From Siphonodentalium dalli (taxonomy: Eukaryota; Mollusca; Scaphopoda; Gadilida; Siphonodentaliidae): DNA of 64,000 nt. A program made the translations under genes and the position numbers. Location of the stretch: assembly GCA_032622095.1 (NCBI GenBank), contig CP136066.1, positions 110,257,319-110,321,318 of the forward strand, read 5' to 3'. Below are positions 35,585 through 46,102 of the stretch, piece by piece. Numbering within the stretch: the stretch's first letter is position 1; every line of letters begins with the position of its first letter. Under the pieces are notes generated by a model. It saw only the letters and a list, made by a program, of their open reading frames with translations. It searched no databases and had not been told where the DNA came from.

Positions 35585-36085
35585 TTAAAGACACGGTTGG
35601 CCTTGGCGGTGGGTATCCTGTGAAAATATCTCCGCCCGTCAAAAATCGCCACAAACAGAAATAACATCAAAATGTAGATAGACTTTGACCGTATACAAAT
35701 AAGAAATATCGCATAAACAGTATGTTATGGTCATATGTTTGACCATTGTTATGTAAACAAAAGCATAAAAAGTTACTTTTCTGGTGTTTGTTTATATTAT
35801 GATGGTAAACATAAAGAGCGTTCTTTGTTGGTGAATACCTGATATGGAACTAATAAAGAGCGTTTATGCCATTTGTGTGTGATTAGCCAGTAGCATTGTG
35901 CTGTCTTCTGTAACACAATCAGGCTCTTGTTTAGGTAAAATATAGTATGTCTTTATGATAACATGCTGTTTACGCGATGGTCATGGTATATATTAACGGA
36001 ACTGTATGCGTTTTAATGTTTTCTGTTTACGGTGTTTGGAACAAATATGAATATTTTCGACAATTAAGGCCGCACGTGCCTTTAA
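35585..36085 (+). mobile_element. TTAA-type MITE family A, full-length, forward orientation
   Basis: TTAA at 35585-35588 and 36082-36085. It is the reverse complement of the neighbouring copy over about 500 bp, so the two plus their 118-bp spacer make a 1.1-kb palindrome. The paralogous block at 25860-25863 reads 'ccaattaacatatatg' with a single TTAA, which is the pre-insertion site. Confidence 0.88.
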
Positions 36086-36604
36086 CATATATGTACCCTG
36101 TATACGTTGACCTCTCAGAGAGTTTCAACTCTGCAAGACTTAGTCACGCCCACAGAGCACATCAGTTTTTACCACTTATATTCAGACGGCTGTATCTCAT
36201 AAACGCCTCAACATGCGGAGCTGCCTTATGCGTCATTTTAACGGCGACATGCTCAGCTATATCATGATGTACAAGTTGAATATTCGCAAGGGCGTTTATA
36301 GAACTACCACCCCCCCCCCCCCCCCCCCCCGTTGAAAAATTAAGCTGAGATGTCTTCCACAATGCGACTTGTGGTATGCATGTTTCAAATCGTGTGTGCA
36401 CCCACATTGAAATTGTGAGTTTCACTCAGTAGGCAGCATGTTATAAATATGGTGTTGGGAGATATCTCGTCGCCGGCACACAGATGGCGTTTTTTCGGGC
36501 GACGAAATATCTCGTCGCCGGCACTGAATGAGTTAATGGTGCACCAGCGCAGCCTCCGTCATGAAAGGATTAAAGACGCATACTCCGAATTAACGCTCGC
36601 AATT

Positions 36605-36865
36605 TAATATATCCTTGGCTTCGGGGGTAAAATAATATTTGATTCGAGTCGAGGAACCCACCCATCAAAGCTCAGAGTGATCAGATATCGACTTTTGAAA
36701 TTTAATGTTTTTCACCACCAATAATTGGCAGTGGTCCAGTGAAAGTCGACGAGAAGACGATCTCGGACCAAATTGCGGATGAAGATGGTTAACTTTAAAA
36801 TCAAGTGGCTTTTGTGTCAGATGTTTTACAAACCGGCAAAATTTCGTTGAACAAAATGTTGATAA
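36605..36865. mobile_element. Partial copy of the 39119-39606 MITE family
   Basis: Shares 'ttcgagtcgaggaaccca', 'tcaaagctcagagtgatcag', a 'tttttcac' block and 'aaaatcaagtgg' in order with the complete element. The outer ends are lost. Confidence 0.6.
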
Positions 36866-36909
36866 AAAACAGGTTTTTTTGCTAGGCTGCAAAAAAAAAT
36901 CAGAATGTG

Positions 36910-37445
36910 TTAAAGTTACGGGCGGTGTTGGCGGTGGGTATGCTGTTAAAATATTCAGCTCCGTCATAAACCGCCATAACAGAAAGAATAGTAAAATATA
37001 GACAGACTTTGTTCTTATACCAATCAGAAATATGGCATAAACATGATGTTATTGTCAAATGTTTTTCCTTTGATGCGTAAACAAAAGCAAAACACCTTAC
37101 AGAACCTGGCTTTTGTTTAGATCCGGATATGGTAAACATAAAGAGCGTTATTTGTTACTGTTTTCCTGATATGGAAATAATAAAGAGCGTTTATATCATT
37201 TGTGTGTGAATAACCAATAGAATTGCGCTGTGTTATGTAAACAGAAGCAAAACTTCTGTAACACGAGCATGTTATTGTTTACGTACACCATCGTACGTCT
37301 TGACGACAATATACTATTTACGCGCTGATTATGTTTGGCATATGAACAAAACTGTCAAAACTATACATATTTTAATATTCCTTCCGTTGATAGCGATTTG
37401 AACAAATTTGAATATTTCTGCAACGAACGCCGCCCGTTCCTTTAA
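36910..37445 (+). mobile_element. TTAA-type MITE, diverged relative of family A
   Basis: TTAA at 36910-36913 and 37442-37445. The left end is AAGTTACGGGCGGTGTT and the right end is the complement of AAGGAACGGGCGGCGTT, giving about 17-bp imperfect TIRs. The interior keeps family A words (ggcggtgggtat, taaagagcgtt twice, tttgaacaaa) with many substitutions. An older subfamily. Confidence 0.8.
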
Positions 37446-38128
37446 ATCTTACTCTAAAAGAGATCTATATCTGGCCATCAAAAGGTCCTATTTAATTATT
37501 TGGCTCATGAGTCATATCTAATTATTGTTTCTGTTATAGAAGACGTACATATTGTGATTCCATTGTGTCAAATCAGGCATGGCATCTTTAAAACCGTCAT
37601 TGTTCGCGCAATTTTAAACATAAAACGGATGTATTTTTCCATTCCACAGATCGTCCGGATGCCCTTAAGAGTTGCCCCAGTACCCGTATTTCTATAATTT
37701 ATTTCATCATCAAAGTGACTCCAAACATATTTAAACATAGCATCATAGGAAGTACAGTTGCCAGTAATATCGAATTTATAAACATTGCTAACTACAGACG
37801 GTTATATTAATAATATTTAAACTTTACTCTGACTCTATGTCCGTACACCGTGATATTGTGTTCGACATTAAAATTTGTCTCTGAAACATTTAAAAAAGAA
37901 ACGGACTATACGTAGGATGTTTACAGTCGTGTGAAGGTCGCTCTAACATAACACACAACGTGCGAGCAATACTTATTCGGAGCGTTTGATGTTTTCTGAT
38001 TAGCTGTGTAATTACACACTCTGAGGATAAAGGTAAATATTTTGTAACACGAAGACAACTGAAATAGTATATTAAGTTATCATGAGGCGTATACTTATTC
38101 AGAACTTAAATATGCTTTGGATTGCAGT

Positions 38129-38237
38129 ATGCAATTTAAAACATTCGCCATAATACTGTTTAGCTGCTCATATATATCTAATCCACAGACACCGTCACAC
38201 GGCTTTGAAGACCTGGAAAATTCCACTGCAGATTATG
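38129..38237 (+). CDS. Candidate first coding exon with signal-peptide-like start (weak)
   Basis: An ATG at 38129 opens a frame starting MQFKTFAIILFSCSYIS, with a short basic N-region and a hydrophobic core, as in a secretion signal. An acidic segment (EDLENSTADY) follows, then 'tatg|gtaaat', a good splice-donor context. A possible 36-bp exon flanked by 'aatttatag' and 'gttagt' lies at about 38322-38357. The frame also stays open without splicing to 38497, but that part is low-complexity. No homologue is recognised, and the resemblance may be chance in AT-rich DNA. Confidence 0.2.
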
Positions 38238-38554
38238 GTAAATACAATTCGCAAAACTTAAAAACAAAATTAAGTAATGTTCCTGAATGTTCAAGCAATT
38301 TTGTGCAATTAATTTATAGGCTTCGCTGTAACGTGACATTAATTTATCTGAACAGGTTAGTTCGCGGCCAGTTACTTGCATTTAATATTACAATTTATAC
38401 ATATATATATCACAGTATAAAAACCCGTAACTGGACAGGTATTTATACATTTATTTGCCTCAATGGCAGAGAACCGTTGTACAATTATGATATCTGAACA
38501 TGTTTATGTGTAGGCCTACCCATTGTATGGAACACATAGTGTCGACGTCCGGAT

Positions 38555-38775
38555 TGACTACTTGTCGTGCATCGGGAGTTACGTCCATCTGTCAAGCCGT
38601 CCGTCTGTCCGTAGACAATTCACGTATGGTGCGATAACTCAAACAGTTTCTATCCGATCGGAACCAAATTCGGTACGTTAGTGTATAAGCCCATAATACA
38701 GATCGAGTTCTAATATGGTGTTGATCTGATTTTTTTAACGGAGTTGTGGCCCCTTTAAAAAAAAATATTTAGATT
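38555..38775 (+). repeat. Single unit of the 'aggtcaagttcgaattt' repeat family
   Basis: Begins with a 'gtccgtctgtccgt' run, then 'gcgataactcaaac', 'gaaccaaattcggtacgtt', 'tacagatcgagttctaatat' and 'ggagttgtggcccctttaaa'. The order matches one unit of 61490-61680. Confidence 0.65.
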
Positions 38776-38929
38776 TTAGATATCCAGTTCTTACACCTCC
38801 TATCTTTATATGTGTGCACTGGGTTTATGTAACATTCCTACCCAGGACTTATTAAAATCCACATGCTATAAGAGCAATGACTCCCCATGAGGCTATCAAT
38901 ATTTGTTTATCAGTTATCTCTCTAACCCC

Positions 38930-39046
38930 TGTTTGTTTATCTGGGAACGGGACAAATCTAAGTGTCGGCACTTGTGCCCCAATCCCAATTGTTGTATGTA
39001 TATATACATGTATATATTATATGGCAATAAAATATGTTTAAACCAA
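38930..39046 (+). mobile_element. 3' fragment of the LINE copy 2 family
   Basis: Shares 'cttgtgccccaatcccaatt' and the terminal 'caataaaatatgtttaaac' with 16966-17012. It is a severely 5'-truncated insertion or the tail of one. Confidence 0.7.
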
Positions 39047-39118
39047 TCAGTTATGTCAAAATGTGATTAATGGATGGCACTCAGTCTGCAAAATAATCAT
39101 TAGTATTTGGGAAACATG

Positions 39119-39606
39119 TTAAAGGTACTCAATCCGAACAGAGGGTCCCCATCTCAACAGATTCCAACAACAACAATCCGATCAGAGGGTCCTATATTAC
39201 TATTTCTTTGGCTTTGGGGGTAAAAAATATTCGATTCGAGTCGAGGAACCCATCAAACAAAGCTCAGAGTTATTAGATATTGATTTTTGAAATTTGTTAT
39301 TTGCTCGAGATGAGTACTAATAATTGCCTTCAACTGCCGTAATCTGCTCGGGATGTGTACACCAAAATCTATTCAAACAGACAAGGATGGATAACTCTAA
39401 AATCAAGTGGTAATAATAACGCAATATTGACTGAGTTCTGGGCCAGAAAGTATTCCCGATAGTGAAAAATAATAGATTTCTAAAATCGATATCTAACAAA
39501 TCTGAGCTTTGATGGGTGACTTCCTCGACTCGAATCAAATATTTTTGACCCCCGAAGCCATTGAAATAGTAATTGAGAGGAGTTTTATCGGATTGAGTAC
39601 CTTTAA
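39119..39606. mobile_element. TTAA-type MITE family B with TIRs of about 170 bp
   Basis: TTAA at 39119-39122 and 39603-39606. Ends AAGGTACTCAATCCGA and its exact complement. The inverted homology continues inwards through 'gattcgagtcgagga' and 'tcaaagctcag' with a few indels. 488 bp, no gene. The terminal AAAGG-x-AC is shared with family A, so one source transposase may have mobilised both. Confidence 0.85.
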
Positions 39607-39709
39607 ACTCCCCCGTACATTATGATGCTCATTTATCAACTATGACAGGTTAAGGCTAGCAGACATTATTAGCCCCAGAGTATCTATATCTATATTTGCG
39701 AATGTCTGA

Positions 39710-41480
39710 CTGTCTGTCTGTCTGTGTTCTATAGAAATTCACAGGGGACAATCTAGATGATGCCAAAGGGGTCTACTAGGAGAAGCTTTTTCTCGTATGG
39801 CCGGGGTTAGAATTCTCTAAAGTGACGCCGTTGTTGTCAGGGGCAGAAAAGGGGGAGGGGCAGAATTTTTTTTTGCCGCCGATTGCCACCAAACTTATAT
39901 ATACTCATCCACATAATATGAGGAATCTAATGGCGTGGTTTAAATATGGCAAAAGTCGCGCCGTTCGCGCCAGGGGTGCCCGGAAGGGAGGGGGGGGGGG
40001 GGGGGCAGATTTTGTTTCTGTCGCCGAATGCCACGAAACTTACATATAATCATCCCCATGATATGAAGAATCCGACGGTGTGGTTTAAATATGTCAAAAG
40101 TGGCGTCATTTGAGTCAGGGATGAACGGAAGGGGAGAGGGGCACCGAAATTGATTAAAATAATTTTAGCGCCGATTTCCACCAAATTGATATATATTCTT
40201 CTTCATGATACAAGGAATCTAAATGTGCGATTTCATGGATTTAACAACGCCAAATTGTGGATTTTGGATGAGAGATTGGGAGGGGGTGGGCACTAAATTT
40301 GATAATAAGTCGCCGATTGCCACCACACTTATACAAAATCATCCCCATGGTATGAGGAGTCTAATGGTGTGGCTTTTATCTGTCAAATGTGGCCTCATTC
40401 GAGTCAGGGTTGTATTGAAAGGGACAGGGGCACCAAAATTGATGCACAATTTTTTTAGCGCCAATTTCCACCAAATTTATACACGTTCTTATCCATGATA
40501 CAAGGAATCTAATCGTGATTTAAAGACGCCATAGTGGTGCTGTTTGGTGAGAGATGGAGAGGGGATGGATTGGCACCAAATTTGATATAAAAAAAACAAT
40601 TTTAGTCGCCGATTATCACCAAACTTATAAACAATCATCTCCGTGATATCAGGAGTGTAATCGTGTGGTTTAAGGGTGTCACAAGTGGGGCCATTCGAGT
40701 CAGTGGTGTATAGAGATGAGAGGGACACAAAAACTTATATCTATATGTTTAGTGCCTATTTCCACCAAATTGATACATATTCTTCTCCGTGATACGAGGA
40801 ATCTTATCGTGTGGTTTAGATACACCAAATTGGTGCCCTATGGTGAGAGATATGGGGACCTTAAATTTGATACGAATTTGTATACTCGCCAATTTTCACC
40901 AATTTCATATATATGCATCTCTAATCTCTAATGAGTCTTAGTGTGTGCGACTTGAGTCCGAAATAGGGACGGGGGGGGGTCACCAAAACTGATACAAAAT
41001 ATTTTTAGTACCAATTACCATCAAATTTAGACACGTTCTTCTCAAATGATATAAGAAATAAAATCGTGCTGTCTGTCTGTCTTTTTGTCTGTCTGTGTGC
41101 GTTCTATATATAAGTTCACGCGGTACAATCGAGATGGCACCAAGGCGTTCTAAGAGGGGTAACTTTTTACAAGGAAGATAATGGTGCGGGTTAAAATTTT
41201 CTAAAATGACGCTGTTGGTGGGAGGGGTAATTTAAAAAATATGGTGAAATAGTTTTGTCGCTGATTTCCACCAAACGAATACATAATCACCTTCGCAATA
41301 TGGCGTTGTTCGAGTCAGCGTTGCATCAACAATTGATTTAATAAACCAAATTCCACCAAATTCATACACGTTTTTCTCTAATGATATACCATGAATTAAA
41401 TCACATTTTGTGTCGTTTGCGTCACGTATGGCGAGCGGATATGCACTATCATTGATAAGATTGCCATTCGCCGATATCCA
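39710..41480 (+). repeat. Tandem array, about 145-bp unit, with repeated header
   Basis: A header of about 125 bp ('ctgtctgtctgtgttctata', 'gggacaatctagatg', 'aaagtgacgccgttg') at 39710-39835 recurs in diverged form at 41065-41220. Between and after them lie about ten units of about 145 bp, each with 'gattgccaccaaacttata', 'catgatatgaggaatctaat', 'gtgtggttta' and a G-rich 'gggagaggggcaccaaaat' block. An uninterrupted G run sits at about 39991-40005. Confidence 0.8.
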
Positions 41481-42290
41481 CATATAAGTTATATACAGTC
41501 ACCAGGCCATCTCCATATCATTTTAAGTAGTTGGGCGTTCACATTTCACAATCCCGACATATGGTGACCCACATAAGTCACTTGAACAATTATATCTTCT
41601 TAACAGTCATATTTATATGGGAATGGCAATCAAGGCATTCACACAATGAGCTAGCAAAAAGAGATAAATAGAAGAAGCATTAAACGTATATTTATCATTC
41701 TATTGAAGAGATACATATATTCGTGCAAACTGAGAGACCTCGAACCGTCAGAGGATTGCATATATATAATAACAAAATTTAGTCTGTTCCATTCAATACA
41801 GTTTCCACAAAAAGATACAATTTTTCAAGAGATATGGAAGGCCTGTTCAAATATAGTGGTCACAGTTTGCAGTCAAATATAGTTTCTTCTGATATACAAG
41901 AAAATGCAGTTAGTAGCACAAGACTTTTCAGGATCCTACCAATACTGACATCTGACAAGGGTTTTAGAACAGACTCATCGACTGACATAAAAACTCAAAA
42001 TCTCGCTCTGTGCCTGGCACATGTATAGCTGATATATATATGCGCAGCAACATTTCATTTAAACTAAGAATATTTAGTCAATATATAGCACCATGAACAG
42101 AGGAGCACCTGGAAATTTCTTTGAAACGTCTAATGTATACGCAGTTGTAAATAAATAAATACTTCATTATTGGTGGAACGGATTAATCGCGATAAACAGA
42201 ATGACAATTGACAAGGTGGTCCACTAATTATATTCCATGACTGTAATAATCATGTTTTGTGATGCTATTTGAATATACAATTTATGAGAA
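41480..42290. other. Helitron interior, unrecognised
   Basis: AT-rich filler between the tandem units and the 3' hairpin. The 64-codon frame at 41834 has no domain. Confidence 0.4.
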
Positions 42291-42507
42291 AACGTATAAC
42301 ACTTTAAGCAAGAGCATTCTCTATTCCCAACAAATATCCACAGCATACATTAACCTGGGCAACGCCGGGTAACCCTGCTAGTTTTCAATATATTCACTGT
42401 GCTCATATGTATCTGATTCCATTATATAACCACCCCTTGTCAAGTTGTCTTGCTAATTCGCGTTAATGTTGGTTGGCCTGCTGAATTGCTATGATGTTGA
42501 TAGGGCA

Positions 42508-42547
42508 GTACTTTTTCCCAACACCATCTGGTGTTGGGAAAAAGTAC
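42508..42547. repeat. Palindrome with 19-bp perfect arms, 2-nt centre
   Basis: gtactttttcccaacacca is followed by 'tc' and its exact complement. Either a cruciform or, if transcribed, a tight hairpin. Confidence 0.9.
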
Positions 42548-42572
42548 CGCTATTTGTTTGTGTACTTATACA

Positions 42573-42610
42573 TTGTTTATAATTGGATGTCGACATCCAA
42601 TTATAAACAA
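42573..42610. repeat. Perfect 38-bp palindrome
   Basis: ttgtttataattggatgtc reads to its exact complement with no spacer (centre tcga). It lies 25 bp from the preceding palindrome and abuts the 'ctctggtaaa' cluster. Confidence 0.92.
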
Positions 42611-42905
42611 ACACTCTGGTAAACCATGGTAAAACACTCTGGTATTTTGTGGTATTCTACCAGGGTGATTGGAACCATTTTACCAGGGTGTTACTCTGGT
42701 AAAATTTATTTCGTAAACACATGTAGACCGGCCCACCCATGTAATTTTACTCTATAACTGTTCCCACCCATGTATTTCACTATGGTATATTACCGGAATG
42801 TAATTACTTATTTGGTAGTTCTACTGGAGTAATTCTACCAGGTTAATTTACCTCGATAGTAGGGTAAATTTTATCACGGTAGTATACCGCGGTACGCTTT
42901 CAGAG
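42611..42905. repeat. Cluster of 'ctctggtaaa'-type words
   Basis: Many short motifs such as actctggtaaa, ttaccagggtg, ggtaaattt and their complements are packed into 0.3 kb. A weaker cluster of the same words lies at 45060-45250. The two could be diverged, tandem-motif element ends, but no clean inverted alignment is visible. Confidence 0.45.
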
Positions 42906-43384
42906 GTTTTAACAGATGAGAACAGATTGGAGACTATATGAATCACACATGTGATTAGATAAGATGTTGAACTATGCTGATTTATTTAAAAAAAATATTG
43001 TTTCCCATTCTGTTAACTTGTGAGTATGACACCGGTTATAACTATTTTACACTGACTAACACAATATATATATTTTAATTATTATTAGAATAATATTTAA
43101 TTATTCCTCATTCCGCGACCGCACTTCTCCGTGCAGGTATCAAATATACACATCCGGAAATTATACTTTTCCTATAGCGACCGGAACTGTGACCTTTGAA
43201 CTTCGCGCCAGTTTGAAATTTGTTTGACATTTTTGAGAGGTGTTTGTTTACATTGAAAGTGAATTATGTTTGACCACTAGTAATATAACGGCATAGAATA
43301 GGCGAAGAGTTTATGAAAAGTGTGTAATCGGACGGAAACACTCAATTTTCAACAGAAATCAGATAGAAATTTGGGAAATTGAAA

Positions 43385-44106
43385 ATGGACTTTCAGCCAG
43401 ACGGTGATTCTGATTATGGGAGTTTGGATGGTGATGCATTATCTCCACACGATATTAGATAGAGATATCAATTATCTCACAGAAGAGTTGAAAGATGTAG
43501 AAAGATCACTGTTGTCGGAAAAAAGCCTCTACATCAAATTGTTGAAGTTGACCGTTGAAGAAAAGAGGTCCAAATTACAATGTACATTTAATAAGTTCTG
43601 AATGTGCACGCTTACGAACAGCATTATCCTCAAATTCATGCCATCGTGTTGACGGAGTCTCAGTCTTGTTTACGTCCTGATGTACCGGTAGTTCGGAAAG
43701 AAACCAATGAGGAAAACTCCTGGATTGTTTCATCGGTAAGCGAAGCCACACTTCTAGATTCCAGAACAAAGGACAGCACACAGCAGAAGTCAGCACTACT
43801 GGTATTGAGAACAATAAATTCAATCCTAGGATGGTAGGACACAGTTCAGATGAAACATTTATACGAAGCAAAACCAAAGGCAATTTGGGGAAAAGCGACA
43901 TTTGGTTTTGTACCAAATTCCAATCCAGACAGTGTAGACATAAATTTCCACACATATGTCATGTCGGCGGCATCCCACGAATAGTTCAACACATTTGTGC
44001 CACTTGCTGGTTGAAGGACAGCCTAATTGAAACACACCCAGAATGTTCAAATGTTTGCCCTCATTCTGTACTACATAGTACATGTAGTGATCCATCGACA
44101 AATTAG
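43385..44106 (+). pseudogene. Unrecognised broken gene with Cys/His-rich segment
   Basis: An ATG at 43385 starts MDFQPDGDSDYGSLDGDA, acidic. The sense continues with a frame change into a predicted helix (DINYLTEELKDVERSLLSE, stop at 43599). It then moves to a third segment (43604-43837), and lastly to 43831-44106. The last carries C-x7-C-x5-H followed by HICATCW and H-x3-C-x3-CPH spacing, a zinc-ribbon-like pattern. The breaks could be introns or lesions; good GT-AG pairs are not obvious. Similar C...C...H...HxC..C patterns occur in some transposable-element proteins, which is my best guess at origin. Function unknown. It sits between two 'ggtaaa'-rich clusters. Confidence 0.4.
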
Positions 44107-44109
44107 CAT

Positions 44110-45060
44110 CCTTATTATATAATTATATACCCAGTAGCGGTTTGATTTTATAGGAAACCTGGCAGTTTTAATATAGTGTATTTCAACCATATCATCAGTA
44201 AATTTTAAAGTTAGTCCAATATATAGTGAACTTAAGTCTTCTACAAAGTTTTAAAGTAGCGGAATGGACTCATGATAATCTATTCGTGATAATCTATTCG
44301 TACATGTATCATTGATAAGTATAAACTATTGTGTAGTTTACATTTCATTTACGAGTCCAGTATGATACCGGGTATCTAGAAAAATTGATATGAATTTCTA
44401 TTTGTAAACTGACGTACTCTTGAGTACCTAATAAAAGTACAGGGTGGAATAATAGTACAGGTTGAAAAATGTCGCGTAACTGAATAATAGTACAAGGCGG
44501 AATAAACGTACAGACTGGAAATATTAGTACCATACATCCCAACAAAAGGCACCATCTGACTGGTTTACTGATGCCATGGGACAGAAATAGTTTCGATGGA
44601 TAGCCAGGTCTGTGAAACTACAGTGTGCTGATCACTGTCAACAATCAGAGTTCATTTATCTGTGAATAACACAATTTAAGATTGGTGAATTATTTCAATC
44701 TGAATTCCTTTAACATGCTGGTATTGGAATAACAGCGTTATCTCATGATAGCCCACTAGAATAGTTTACAAACGACATTATTTACATTGGGGAGCAAGGG
44801 GAGTAATTTTCTCACAAAAAGAGACAGAAAACACCTCAGTTACGTATTGGATTGGATTGTTTACTTGCTCAAATTATAATACATAATACAAAAACATAAT
44901 TATCTACCCTGAAACCCTCGAAGGAGCGGCATGGTCAATACAGGCCGTCGTCGTGTCGCCCCTTATACACAAGAGAGAACAAGCAGATGGCGATGATATT
45001 GTTGTGCCATTGTGAAATAGAGTTACTGTGAATGGAGTTATTTACAGAGTGAAATAGAGT
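44110..45060. other. Intergenic, nothing recognised
   Basis: Only a small tandem duplication ('gataatctattcgt' twice at about 44273-44303) and repeated 'aatagtaca' words near 44450-44530 stand out. Confidence 0.4.
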
Positions 45061-45255
45061 TATTTACAGAGGTAAAATCACCATTGTTTTCCTGGCTCTA
45101 CTATGGTAAAACGGGATGTAAAGCCATGTAAAGCCATGTAAACGGTGATATATTCTCGTGAAAGCCATGTAACAAGGACTTACCCTTGTAAATTCCAAGT
45201 AAAGGCATGGTGTACACCACTTACATAATACTCTGGTAAATCACCCTTACGTGAT
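45060..45255. repeat. Second 'ggtaaa'/'atgtaaagcc' word cluster
   Basis: Contains ctatggtaaaa, 'gtaaagccatgtaaagccat' and actctggtaaatcaccc. It is possibly the far end of an element that begins at about 42611. The alignment is weak. Confidence 0.35.
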
Positions 45256-46102
45256 TACATACTATAACATTAACAACATGGGAGCCTATATGTACCCGCA
45301 ATTTTGAGATTGATTGGACCCCATCTTGCAGAACTTTCAACATTTTTAAATATAAAAAACCCAAACCACCTAAATTCGTGTCGCTGGTTGAACTACGTTT
45401 TTTCGGTAGTTTAAGTCTGAACTGCAACATTCAATATACACGACTTTCTAGTCTAGAAATAGGACTAAGATTCATACTATAATTCTCCTTGTATTACTTG
45501 TATATTATTGTATGGCATTACATCACCTCATTTGAAATCTAAGGATGTGTTATTAGCTGTCACATAACATTAATACTAGGAAATGTAGGGAATGTTATTC
45601 ACAAAATCCAACTCTGATGGAACCAACCCATATACAAAGGACCACGGTTCGTGACGGTTGTAGTGCCACGTTTTGACGACTTTTGTTTGTACTCCCGCTA
45701 TCGGTGTCCGATTGCGTGTATGACGACACCAGTCATGAGTGCATGTGTGCATGGCATGTACTTTATATGGCATAATACGTGAGTGGTTTATTCTAATCGC
45801 GATATAAATGTGAAAGTACATACGTGTTGACAATGAAATCCTACGAACCGCGCGTCCCTGACCTCCGCGTCAGTGTTGACTATTAACTTTTTACTCAACC
45901 AAAGGATACCCAGAGGTCAAACAAATTTGCTATGAAATATTAATGAAGATCATATATACAGCATATATCATAATGTGCAATGTGGAATAATTAATTGTCC
46001 AGGAACTTACACAGGCTCTAGCCGCTCTATTATTAACTAGACTGCGATTATATAAAGGTATGTAAGTAAGTATAAGTAACAAGCGTGTGGCCGCCTCGAG
46101 TG
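45256..46102. other. Intergenic, nothing recognised
   Basis: No repeat or coding signal that I can support. Confidence 0.4.

Larger units (their letters stand above)
34470..36540. repeat. Segmental duplication blocks d and a, copy 2
   Basis: 34470-34775 continues block d (matching 27345-27650) beyond LINE copy 3. About 34805-36537 matches block a (25130-26305). The second MITE A insertion, 35585-36085, is unique to this copy. A C run of about 21 bases (36310-36330) replaces the short 'ccccacccg' of copy 1. Confidence 0.85.
39683..42381 (+). mobile_element. Non-autonomous Helitron candidate
   Basis: The left end is a(t)|TCTATATCTATATTTGCGAA, followed by the (ctgt)n tract typical of many animal Helitrons. 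The right end is cctgg-gcaacg-ccggg, a 5-bp hairpin with one G.T pair. It is followed by 'taaccctg' and CTAG at 42378-42381, with T as the next base, as expected for insertion between A and T. No RepHel gene; the body is satellite DNA. Helitron ends lack TIRs and target duplications, so the call rests on these terminal motifs. Confidence 0.7.

Noticed and set aside
34965-36085. The 1.1-kb palindrome as one long-TIR transposon
   Set aside because: Each arm has its own TTAA pair, and the paralogue lacks only the right arm, so it is two separate insertions.
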